Virus record (IMG/VR): IMGVR_UViG_3300050821_005345
Location: 1-30,768 of that record
Direction: 5' to 3' (one strand)
Length of the DNA: 30,768 bases
Source: a virus
Below are positions 24,022 to 29,792 of the stretch, piece after piece. The position numbers were made by a program, and so were the translations under genes. The notes under the pieces are model-generated. The model saw only the letters and a program-made list of their open reading frames with translations. It was not told the origin of the DNA and did not search any database. Positions within the stretch are counted from its first letter, which is position 1; each line of letters starts with the position of its first letter.

Positions 24022-24348
24022 TCACTCTTCGCCGAGGACCTTGAATTCAAGGTGGCGCACTTTGTCACCGTCCGTCGTGTCGACTTCGAGCTTCGTGTGT
24101 CCGGAGTTTCTCCAGCGCCCGGTGTACGTGCCCTTGTGCAGCCACTCTTCGTGGACCAGGTAGATGTTCGCGATCTTGTAGGTCACCCCGTCCACTTCGG
24201 CCAGCATCGAGTGCCAGTTGTAGGTCCCGCCGACGGTTGCGGTCGCGTAAGCGCCGGTTTCCATGGTGACGGCCTTTACGGTGACGGTGGTATCGGCGGC
24301 CCAGGCGAGTGAACTGCACAAGAGAATCGCGATCAGGAAGCGTTTCAC
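24022..24348 (-). CDS. Small secreted protein with Sec leader
   Basis: The 108-residue product has a clear signal peptide: KR at positions 2-3, a hydrophobic core (FLIAILLCSSLAWA) and a cleavage site at AWA/AD after residue 17. The mature part is beta-rich (TVTVKAVTMETGAYATATVG) with a conserved-looking aromatic and His segment (YLVHEEWLHKGTYTGRW). It has no lipobox and no further cysteine in the mature part. It could be a phage-encoded envelope or superinfection factor, or a host-derived cargo gene. Family unknown. Confidence 0.65.
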   Translation of the reverse strand: MKRFLIAILLCSSLAWAADTTVTVKAVTMETGAYATATVGGTYNWHSMLAEVDGVTYKIANIYLVHEEWLHKGTYTGRWRNSGHTKLEVDTTDGDKVRHLEFKVLGEE

Positions 24349-24446
24349 GGGTTGCCCTCCAGTGCCGATCCTAGCCGCCAGGCCGAGAGATGCAAGAGCA
24401 CGAACGGAGCATTACTTTGGGGACTTACTTTTGCCCTACCGATCGC

Positions 24447-24494
24447 GGCTCCTCGAGGAACCGGCCGGCGAGCTCGGGCCCGAGCCAGGCCTGG
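24447..24494. repeat. Cluster of tandem palindromes
   Basis: Four palindromes lie close together: a near-perfect one around TCCTCGAGGA (24450-24459), CCGGCCGG (24461-24468), GCTCGGGCCCGAGC (24472-24485) and CCAGGCCTGG (24485-24494). The block sits in a 158-base non-coding gap between two minus-strand genes, and the rest of that gap holds nothing I can support. It could be a protein-binding or structural RNA element; no T-run supports a terminator. Confidence 0.5.
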
Positions 24495-24506
24495 CACACT
24501 CGTAGG

Positions 24507-24710
24507 CTAAGAGTTCTTCTTCTTACCGAGGTAGAAGTTGAGAATCCTGTCCCCATCGCGCCATACCAGGTAGTTATATAGACCTGACTTTACGCGGATG
24601 TGGGCATGGGCGTAGCTAGTACGCAACCCATCGCTCGTTTTCACGTAAATTTCAGGGATTTGCGGTTCTGGCCTACGCGGTCGCACGATCGTCTTTTTCG
24701 GTTTCTGCAT
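24507..24710 (-). CDS. Small basic protein of unknown function
   Basis: The 67-residue product is basic, starting MQKPKKTIVRPRRPEPQIPE, with a second half IRVKSGLYNYLVWRDGDRIL ending NFYLGKKKNS. The Y-x-Y-x-x-W-R-x-G...YLG layout resembles a short three-stranded DNA- or RNA-binding module seen in small proteins that read '...YWYLRWREGGK...YLG', but I cannot name the family. A GGAG site precedes the ATG. The start codon and ribosome-binding site lie inside the inverted repeat at 24708-24735. It reads divergently from the recombination operon, a position often held by regulators. Confidence 0.6.
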   Translation of the reverse strand: MQKPKKTIVRPRRPEPQIPEIYVKTSDGLRTSYAHAHIRVKSGLYNYLVWRDGDRILNFYLGKKKNS

Positions 24711-24735
24711 TGCGGCGGACTCCGATTCCGCAATG
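24708..24735. promoter_or_regulatory. Operator-like inverted repeat overlapping a start codon
   Basis: CATTGCGG at 24708-24715 and its exact complement CCGCAATG at 24728-24735 form an 8-base inverted repeat with a 12-base gap. It covers the start codon and ribosome-binding site of the basic 67-residue gene and lies in the divergent control region. It could be a repressor operator or an RNA hairpin hiding the start. Confidence 0.5.
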
Positions 24736-24751
24736 TAGGGTAAAATAAGTG

Positions 24752-24781
24752 TTGACCGAACGCAAGCGAAATGAGAGAATA
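24752..24781 (+). promoter_or_regulatory. Possible promoter of the recombination operon
   Basis: TTGACC at 24752-24757 resembles a -35 box, and a GAGAATA stretch 17-18 bases further on is a weak -10 candidate. It points towards the plus-strand operon starting at 24858. Position fits; the -10 match is poor. Confidence 0.35.
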
Positions 24782-24796
24782 TTTGTGTAGACGCCC

Positions 24797-24823
24797 CGAG
24801 CGCGTGCTTCTAACACGCACTCG
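24797..24823 (+). promoter_or_regulatory. Leader stem-loop before the recombination operon
   Basis: CGAGCGCGTG at 24797-24806 pairs with CACGCACTCG at 24814-24823 with one mismatch and a seven-base loop. It lies in the presumed 5' leader of the plus-strand operon, 34 bases before the first ATG. No T-run follows, so control of translation or protein binding is more likely than termination. Confidence 0.45.
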
Positions 24824-24857
24824 AGGCTAACCAGACGAACCTTTATCGGAGGCTCAC

Positions 24858-25154
24858 ATGGCTGCACAGCATCTTACCGTTCTCCCCCCTCTCGAATTTC
24901 CACAGATCCAGCTTTTGCGCTCGACCCTCGATCCGCTCACCCGGATGGTGGACCGCGTTCTGCTCGAATCCCAGCTTTCCCTCTGTTGCTACGAGTCTCC
25001 GGAATCCCGGCCTGGGGCTTGCGACTCCGTACCGTGCAACCAAGCCGCTACCGTGCATCACCTGGCTTTAGAGCAGGAGTTCTGCGCGAAGCACTTCCGG
25101 ACCGTATGGTACGTCGAACAAGCGCGGCTTGCAGCGGAGGTGAGCTGTGGCTAA
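24858..25154 (+). CDS. Small Cys-rich protein opening the recombination operon
   Basis: The 98-residue product has a helical, Leu-rich N-terminus (about residues 15-45) and then cysteines at ~55, 60 and 76 with His at 79 (CDSVPC, FCAKHF), a pattern suited to a zinc site. A GGAGG site five bases upstream supports the ATG. Its stop overlaps the start of the annealing-protein gene by eight bases, so the two are coupled. No family is recognised. Confidence 0.65.
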   Translation: MAAQHLTVLPPLEFPQIQLLRSTLDPLTRMVDRVLLESQLSLCCYESPESRPGACDSVPCNQAATVHHLALEQEFCAKHFRTVWYVEQARLAAEVSCG

Positions 25155-25899
25155 CGGACACGCCCTTACCAACGCCGAACTGGTCCCGGTCGATCTGACT
25201 CCCGTCGAGCTGCTGCGGATCGCCGTCACCCAAAACGCCAACATCGACCAGCTCACGAAGCTGATGGACCTACAGGAACGCTGGGAGCGCCGCGAAGCCA
25301 AGCGCGCCTACGATGCCGCGATGAAAGCGTTCAAAGCGGAATCGCCGCGCATCACCAAAAACCACCGCGTCTGTTTCGAGGCTAAAGACCGCTCGAAGGG
25401 CACGACCGATTACAAGCATGCGACGCTCGATCACGTCTGCGATGCGGTCATCGGAGCATTGTCAAAGGTCGGAATTTCCCACCGCTGGAAGGTTTCCCAG
25501 GCTGGCGAGTGGATCACCGTAACCTGCATCCTCACGCACGAACTCGGGCATGCGGAAGAAACTTCGCTGATGGGCTGCCCTGATAACACCGGCAACAAAA
25601 ACTCGATTCAAGCGGTGGGCTCGACTGTCACCTACCTGCAGCGCTACACGCTTCTGGCCGCAACCGGACTGGCAACGTCCGACTCCGACGACGACGGCCG
25701 CGGCGGAGCTGCAGCGTCCGCGGGAATCTCCGAGAAGCGCCGCGCGGAGTGTTGCTCCTGGATCGCCAACGCGCCGAACGTGATCGAGCTGCGGCGGAAT
25801 TACTTCGAAGCCGTCCGCGAAGCCCGAGCCGCAAAAGATCGCAGCGCTGAAGCTGCTTACATCGCAGCCAAAGATGTGAGGAAGAGGGAACTCCGATGA
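25147..25899 (+). CDS. erf: ERF-family single-strand DNA annealing protein
   Basis: The 250-residue product matches the ERF layout. An N-terminal helix with KLMDLQERWERREAKRAYDA leads to a core with YKHATLDHVCDAVIGALSKV around 89-108, and then QAVGSTVTYLQRYTLLAATG followed by an acidic DSDDDG (about 160-190). ERF proteins pair complementary single strands in phage recombination, usually beside an exonuclease, as here. The GTG at 25147 has GGAGG seven bases upstream. The C-terminal part is helical and charged. The next gene starts within the stop codon. Confidence 0.9.
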   Translation: MANGHALTNAELVPVDLTPVELLRIAVTQNANIDQLTKLMDLQERWERREAKRAYDAAMKAFKAESPRITKNHRVCFEAKDRSKGTTDYKHATLDHVCDAVIGALSKVGISHRWKVSQAGEWITVTCILTHELGHAEETSLMGCPDNTGNKNSIQAVGSTVTYLQRYTLLAATGLATSDSDDDGRGGAAASAGISEKRRAECCSWIANAPNVIELRRNYFEAVREARAAKDRSAEAAYIAAKDVRKRELR

Positions 25900-26207
25900 T
25901 CTGCAAACATTGCGGTAAGCCGATTGAAGAACTGAATCCGCGTGGGCACCTCTACCGCTACACGCACCGCGACGCCGCGCAGACTCGTTGCCGTCGCGCC
26001 GAGCCGGGTGAGTACATCCACAGCACCGAAGAGCTCATCACCGAATTCCTCGACCAGATCGCGGAGGCTTTCGATGCCGATGACGCGGTATCGCCGACCA
26101 CGCTCTTCGTTGATCCGGTCGACGGCGAAGCCATCACCGCGCTCGGACTCTTGCAGCGCATCCGTCTCGGGAAAGTTGACCTGAGAGAAAAGCAGGTGGG
26201 ACGATGA
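25896..26207 (+). CDS. Small zinc-knuckle protein of the recombination operon
   Basis: The 103-residue product begins MICKHCGKPIEE with cysteines at 3 and 6, His near 18 and 24 and Cys near 32, forming a candidate zinc knuckle. The rest is an acidic helical segment (STEELITEFLDQIAEAFDAD) and a basic end. Overlaps both neighbours by four bases (ATGA), so it is cotranslated with the annealing protein and nuclease and may assist them. Function unknown. Confidence 0.65.
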   Translation: MICKHCGKPIEELNPRGHLYRYTHRDAAQTRCRRAEPGEYIHSTEELITEFLDQIAEAFDADDAVSPTTLFVDPVDGEAITALGLLQRIRLGKVDLREKQVGR

Positions 26208-26887
26208 CCCCCGCCGAACTCCTCAACATCGAGCAGGGAAGTTACGAGTGGGCGCAAGCCCGCTGCGGCCTGGTCACCGCCTCCAGGTGCGCCGACGTCA
26301 CAGGTATGTCGAAGGGCACAGAGACGGCCGCGCGACGCAACTACCGCTCGGAGTTGATCTCGGAGATTCTCACCGGCAACCCTTACCCGCAATATCTCTC
26401 CCAGGAAATGAAGTGGGGCATCCTCCAGGAACCGTCCGCGCGTGTGGCCTACGAGCTGCAGCACGATGTCCTGGTCGAGACGTGCGGCTTCATCCTTCAC
26501 CCTGGAGTGGATCGCTTCGGCGCTTCCCCGGATGGCCTGGTCGGAGACGATGGCCTGATCCAAATCAAATGCCCGAACACTTCCACGCATCTCGCCTGGA
26601 TGCTCTCGGGCTCGATCCCGGTCGAGCACATGCCCCAAATGCTCGGGGAGATGAGCTGCACCCAGCGCGCCTGGTGCGACTTCGTGTCCTACGATCCGCG
26701 ACTGCCGGAACACCTACAGCTTTACGTCCGCCGCTTCGCGCGCGACCCGAAGCTGATCGCCATCCTGGAACGGGAGGTGGAGCACTTCAACCGGCAACTC
26801 GACGAACTGCTGGCCGCGCTGCCACAGAAGCCGCAGGGAGTAGTTTTGTGTATGGACCAGGTCGCGGAGGACGAGGTGCAGTTTTGA
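26204..26887 (+). CDS. YqaJ-like / lambda exonuclease family nuclease
   Basis: The 227-residue product has QGSYEWAQARCGLVTAS near the N-terminus, WGILQEPSARVAYE (about 71-84), and GASPDGLVGDDG followed by LIQIKCPN (about 106-125), the family's active-site region. Catalytic candidates are D110, position 120 and K122. Position 120 is Gln where Glu is usual in the E-x-K motif. The C-terminal part is helical. This family makes 3' single strands for an annealing partner, here the ERF protein. Activity with Q120 is uncertain, although Q-x-K occurs in Mrr-type nucleases. Confidence 0.85.
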   Translation: MTPAELLNIEQGSYEWAQARCGLVTASRCADVTGMSKGTETAARRNYRSELISEILTGNPYPQYLSQEMKWGILQEPSARVAYELQHDVLVETCGFILHPGVDRFGASPDGLVGDDGLIQIKCPNTSTHLAWMLSGSIPVEHMPQMLGEMSCTQRAWCDFVSYDPRLPEHLQLYVRRFARDPKLIAILEREVEHFNRQLDELLAALPQKPQGVVLCMDQVAEDEVQF

Positions 26888-27206
26888 TCCGCCGCCGCCC
26901 CATCCCCCGCTCCCGCGACTATCCCACCGAATCCCTGCGGTATCAAATGATCCTGGACGGAGCCGTGCGGGTGTATCCGGACGGAAGGGAAGTCTGTCAG
27001 GATTCCCCGGCCGGCTGGCGCGAATACAAGCGAAGGGTTTCGGTGATGCTCCAGAGGCAGGGAAGGCGTTGCTGCCGGTGTAATCGCCCGCTATCGCTAG
27101 GAAACGCCACTTTTGAGCACCAGCGGCGTCGCGGGATGGGAGCAGCGTGGAGAGACGACAGAATCACGGGGCGGCGCACTGGGCTTGCAATGGGGAGAAG
27201 GGTTAG
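26884..27206 (+). pseudogene. HNH endonuclease, apparently frameshifted
   Basis: The gene starts at TTG 26884, overlapping the nuclease stop by four bases. Residues ~62-94 read CCRCNRPLSLG, then FEHQRRRGMGAAWRDDRI, the first half of an HNH domain with zinc-type cysteines and the first His. The expected second half, NHGAAHWACNGEKG, is present but in the -1 frame from about 27162, ending at TAG 27204-27206. Uninterrupted, the first frame instead runs to 27240 with a basic unrelated tail. The corrected end would meet the convergent gene's stop exactly. A one-base deletion, a sequencing error or programmed slippage are all possible; no slippery heptamer is seen. Confidence 0.65.
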
Positions 27207-27550
27207 GCCAGTTCTTTCCCGCAGTGCGGGCAGATTTTGAAAAGCAGGACCGGCGGGCCGGGGCAAATTCTCATGTGGTCGTCAAGCGCGCGCCGATACG
27301 GATCGTGATTCAGCAGGTGTCTCGCGATTTCGTGCAGACGTACGGCGTCAGGCTTTGACAACATCGCCGCTTCTTGCTGATAGGGAAGTTGGAGCGCAAA
27401 GTCCGCGAGCAGCTCTCGGATATCACAGACTCCTCCGTTCTCCGTTTGCACAGTAAAATTCCCGCGATTCTCGGCGCCGAATCCGACTCGAAACCACCAG
27501 TCGGCAGCTAGGGATTGAAGCTCTTTGTATCGCTGCGCATCGCCGATCAC
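27203..27550 (-). CDS. Small protein with C-terminal zinc ribbon
   Basis: The GTG at 27550 is chosen because GAGGAG lies eight bases upstream and the start overlaps the preceding stop by four bases. The 115-residue product has a helical N-terminus (QRYKELQSLAADWWFRVGF), another helix, and a C-terminal CPHCGKELA with a further Cys before it (C96, C107, C110). It converges with the HNH gene. No family is recognised. Confidence 0.6.
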   Translation of the reverse strand: MIGDAQRYKELQSLAADWWFRVGFGAENRGNFTVQTENGGVCDIRELLADFALQLPYQQEAAMLSKPDAVRLHEIARHLLNHDPYRRALDDHMRICPGPPVLLFKICPHCGKELA

Positions 27551-27801
27551 CCGTTTTTCTCCTCGTCGGCATGCTCCACGATCACCCCACCCCGAATTCC
27601 GTAGATTTCCTCGAACGAGTGAACCAGGAATTGCAGGCACATGTAGGCTTCGAGCGGGCTGTCTGTGTTGGCCTTCAGCAAATCGTGAACTTTGCCCGTG
27701 ACTTCCGAGAACTTCTTTTTGCGTTCCGGAGTCATCTCCATCGCGACGGATTGAGTGTCAGGCTGCTGCAACGCGGCTGGCGCATTTGGTGAAAGCTTCA
27801 T
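27547..27801 (-). CDS. Small helical protein of unknown function
   Basis: The 84-residue product has a polar start, a helical middle (TPERKKKFSEVTGKVHDLLK), a hydrophobic segment AYMCLQFLVHSFEEIYGI and an acidic tail (EHADEEKNG). Overlaps both neighbours by one to four bases. Function unknown. Confidence 0.6.
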   Translation of the reverse strand: MKLSPNAPAALQQPDTQSVAMEMTPERKKKFSEVTGKVHDLLKANTDSPLEAYMCLQFLVHSFEEIYGIRGGVIVEHADEEKNG

Positions 27802-28022
27802 CAGTTCTCCCGAAACTTCGCGATGAATTCCTGCATCGTGCGGATCATGCCCTCGCGCTGGGCCGAAGAAATGTAGAACAGATCGTTGCGGGGATGGAAA
27901 CCGAAGATCAACAGAGTGAAGCCGTAACCGGGCGGCATTGTTTCTTTCATCTTGCGGCCCACCTGGCGCAGCAGTTCCTCGATCTTTTCATCGCGGACTT
28001 CGTAGGTCATCGGTTCGCTCAC
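27801..28022 (-). CDS. Small conserved-looking phage protein
   Basis: The GTG at 28022 overlaps the upstream stop (GTGA). The 73-residue product has KIEELLRQVGRKMKETMPPG, then YGFTLLIFGFHPRND and FYISSAQREGMIRTMQEFI. The MPPGYGFTLLIFGF...FYISSAQRE pattern is familiar from small phage proteins of unknown function. Not a membrane protein. Confidence 0.65.
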   Translation of the reverse strand: MSEPMTYEVRDEKIEELLRQVGRKMKETMPPGYGFTLLIFGFHPRNDLFYISSAQREGMIRTMQEFIAKFREN

Positions 28023-28219
28023 TGCTTGGTTCCTTCCTCTCTCCAGATTTGCTGCCGCGCCTGGTCCACGTCGAGGCCTAACTTTGTCCAGGCTTCGTCC
28101 GCGTCTTTGCGTCCCCGGGTATAGCCTTCCTTGTAACACCAAACCAGCAATTCGCGGATGGAGATGATGAGGAGCGCGAAGGCAATCACTCCGCAGAGAA
28201 CGCCGATGGCGACGTTCAT
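28019..28219 (-). CDS. Small membrane protein
   Basis: The ATG at 28219 overlaps the upstream TGA by four bases. The 66-residue product has one N-terminal membrane helix (AIGVLCGVIAFALLIISI) and a charged C-terminal part (GRKDADEAWTKLGLDVDQAR). Function unknown; exclusion or membrane-anchoring roles are possible. Confidence 0.65.
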   Translation of the reverse strand: MNVAIGVLCGVIAFALLIISIRELLVWCYKEGYTRGRKDADEAWTKLGLDVDQARQQIWREEGTKQ

Positions 28220-28605
28220 GCCGAGGCCTCTGCTTTCTGATACACCTGGCCGAGAACGATGCGGTGTTCTTCGGTCGAGACATGCGCCATCCAACTCGGC
28301 GGCAAATCGGCAGATTTCCCGTCCCAACCTGAGAAGCCAAACATCTCCGCGATCGTGAACGCCACAATCGGGTTCGGATAATTCTCCGAGGGAACCGAAA
28401 TCGAGAGATGCCGGAAGGTTCCTTGCGGCGATTCGGAAATGGTGAACACACAACGATAGCTGCTCAGGGTCGCAACAAAGTGATAGTCATCGCCAGGGAC
28501 GCGCGAATCTTTTCCGGGACGATACCAGTGTTTGGGATCGAGCGCATAGACGAGCACGCGCTGCACTTCTTTGCGGGCATAGCCGTCGATGACCAGAGCT
28601 CTCAC
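28216..28605 (-). CDS. Phage protein of unknown function
   Basis: The 129-residue product uses a GTG start at 28605 that overlaps the upstream stop by four bases. It has a beta-rich core (FVATLSSYRCVFTISESP), then RHLSISVPSENYPNPIVAFT and a segment EMFGFSGWDGKSADLP. No catalytic motif is recognised. Confidence 0.65.
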   Translation of the reverse strand: MRALVIDGYARKEVQRVLVYALDPKHWYRPGKDSRVPGDDYHFVATLSSYRCVFTISESPQGTFRHLSISVPSENYPNPIVAFTIAEMFGFSGWDGKSADLPPSWMAHVSTEEHRIVLGQVYQKAEASA

Positions 28606-28982
28606 GCCATCACCCTCGTTTCACAGGGACAGAACTTTCCTTCCCCGAGGTACTTCCCGCAGTCGGTTCGCCCTTCGTGTTCGTGGCCGCAGTCGGGGCA
28701 GGTGTGGTCCCGACGAGGCTGTTGAGCAAGATTTTGCGTGAGGCTAAGTTGCGGAGTTGGGGCACGCGGAGCTTTAGTTAGACCTAAAGGCAGTTTCGCC
28801 GCTTCGGCCAGTTCGAGCAGCCATTCTTTGAAGTCACAAGCATCGCGCACTCTGCGGAGCGGGCGCGTCGGCGGGGTGGAGAGTTCGGCTTCGTAGATGT
28901 GATCGGCCAAGTACTGAAAGATCACGTTCGCGTCCTGCGGGCCGAGCAGCCGCAGATCGTCGATCAGCTCTTTTGCAGTCAT
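28602..28982 (-). CDS. Small protein with C-terminal cysteine cluster
   Basis: The ATG at 28982 has a weak AAGG site. The 126-residue product has a helical N-terminus (MTAKELIDDLRLLGPQDANV), a basic linker and a Cys-rich end: CPDCGHEHEG, then DCGKYLGEGKFCPC (C95, C98, C108, C118, C120). Five cysteines suggest one zinc site. Function unknown. Confidence 0.65.
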   Translation of the reverse strand: MTAKELIDDLRLLGPQDANVIFQYLADHIYEAELSTPPTRPLRRVRDACDFKEWLLELAEAAKLPLGLTKAPRAPTPQLSLTQNLAQQPRRDHTCPDCGHEHEGRTDCGKYLGEGKFCPCETRVMA

Positions 28983-29031
28983 AGAAGACCTTCGCAAAGT
29001 TGGCCGGGGTGGGGGTTGCCCCGGCTCAGGG

Positions 29032-29232
29032 TTATACCAACGGCAACAACACGGGCATCACAACCGGAAGACAGTCAGGCCCCGGACATTTGTCAGGGCA
29101 CTTTTTTGTTATCGGGCCGTCAGGCGGGCACAATGGAAGCGGACCGCCATCGGCTATACTGAGAACCGGGGCGCCACCAGCGCCCAGGTAAATCAGCCCA
29201 GCCAGACAAGCCGCAAAGAAAAGTTTTCGCAT
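29032..29232 (-). CDS. Small secreted Pro/Cys-rich peptide
   Basis: The 66-residue product begins MRKLFFAACLAGLIYLGAGG, a Sec-type leader, followed by a Pro/Cys-rich mature part (LCPPDG, KKCPDKCPGPDC) and a hydrophobic C-terminus (VVMPVLLPLV). A strong AGGAGG site lies six bases before the ATG, next to a long hairpin. The hydrophobic end might be a second membrane segment. Function unknown. Confidence 0.65.
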   Translation of the reverse strand: MRKLFFAACLAGLIYLGAGGAPVLSIADGGPLPLCPPDGPITKKCPDKCPGPDCLPVVMPVLLPLV

Positions 29233-29248
29233 AGGTTTCCTCCTTTCC

Positions 29249-29278
29249 CCCGCGTCCCACCTAGCCGTGGGACGCGGG
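29249..29278. promoter_or_regulatory. Perfect 12-bp stem-loop upstream of the secreted peptide gene
   Basis: CCCGCGTCCCAC at 29249-29260 and GTGGGACGCGGG at 29267-29278 pair perfectly around a six-base loop. On the minus strand it lies four bases upstream of the AGGAGG site of the secreted peptide gene. There is no T-run after it on the minus strand, so it is an unlikely classical terminator; on the plus strand AAAATT follows. Confidence 0.55.
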
Positions 29279-29293
29279 AAAATTGCTCAAAAC

Positions 29294-29590
29294 TCAAGTC
29301 GCCTCCCCAAACAAAGCCAGTTGTTCCTTCGCTTCGATCGACCACCCCGGGTGCCGCGCTTTCCAATCGTCGTAGTGCTTCTGGTGAAGCGGGCAGAGAT
29401 GCTTTCCTGGCGCAACCTGTTTTGCATGGCGGGAGCAGATCGGCGCGTCGCAAGTGCCGGACTTTCGAGACGCGATTTTCCAATCGCAGAGAATGGTGGC
29501 CTGCCGTCCGCAGGCGCAGAACTTGCGGAATGCGCGCAGCCCGCAGAGCAGCAGGGAATTGCCATCGGAGAGTTTGATCTCATCGCACAT
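29294..29590 (-). CDS. Small protein with multiple zinc-type cysteines
   Basis: The 98-residue product has FCACGRQATILCDW, then GTCDAPICSRH and HLCPLHQKHYDDWKARHP, giving Cys/His at ~25, 27, 35, 47, 52, 55, 66 and 69, enough for two zinc sites. The TCDAPIC...H...CPLH pattern is familiar from small phage zinc-binding proteins. Overlaps the upstream gene by 11 bases. Confidence 0.7.
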   Translation of the reverse strand: MCDEIKLSDGNSLLLCGLRAFRKFCACGRQATILCDWKIASRKSGTCDAPICSRHAKQVAPGKHLCPLHQKHYDDWKARHPGWSIEAKEQLALFGEAT

Positions 29591-29792
29591 GGAATAACTC
29601 CTGCTGCTCCGGGCTGCGGAGCTTGCGCCGCAATTCGTCGATGTCGATCACCTGGTGCTGCGCCTCCAAGCGCGCGATGCAATCCAGGCACGGCCCTTTT
29701 CTGCGATCGTCGATGCGGTGCTGGGTGTGCTTCTGGCACTTGCCACACCAGAACTCGGCGGAGATGGTGTTGCGGGAGAAGTGTTCGCTCAT
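29580..29792 (-). CDS. Small zinc-ribbon protein
   Basis: The 70-residue product has CGKC at 16-19 and CLDC at 35-38, a compact zinc ribbon, followed by a helical C-terminus (IDIDELRRKLRSPEQQELF). Overlaps the J-domain gene by four bases (ATGA). Function unknown, nucleic-acid or protein binding is possible. Confidence 0.7.
   Translation of the reverse strand: MSEHFSRNTISAEFWCGKCQKHTQHRIDDRRKGPCLDCIARLEAQHQVIDIDELRRKLRSPEQQELFHVR

Noticed and set aside
26248-27240. 330-residue plus-strand frame as one gene
   Set aside because: Its first two thirds are a shadow of the YqaJ-family gene; only the part from 26884 is supported as the HNH gene.
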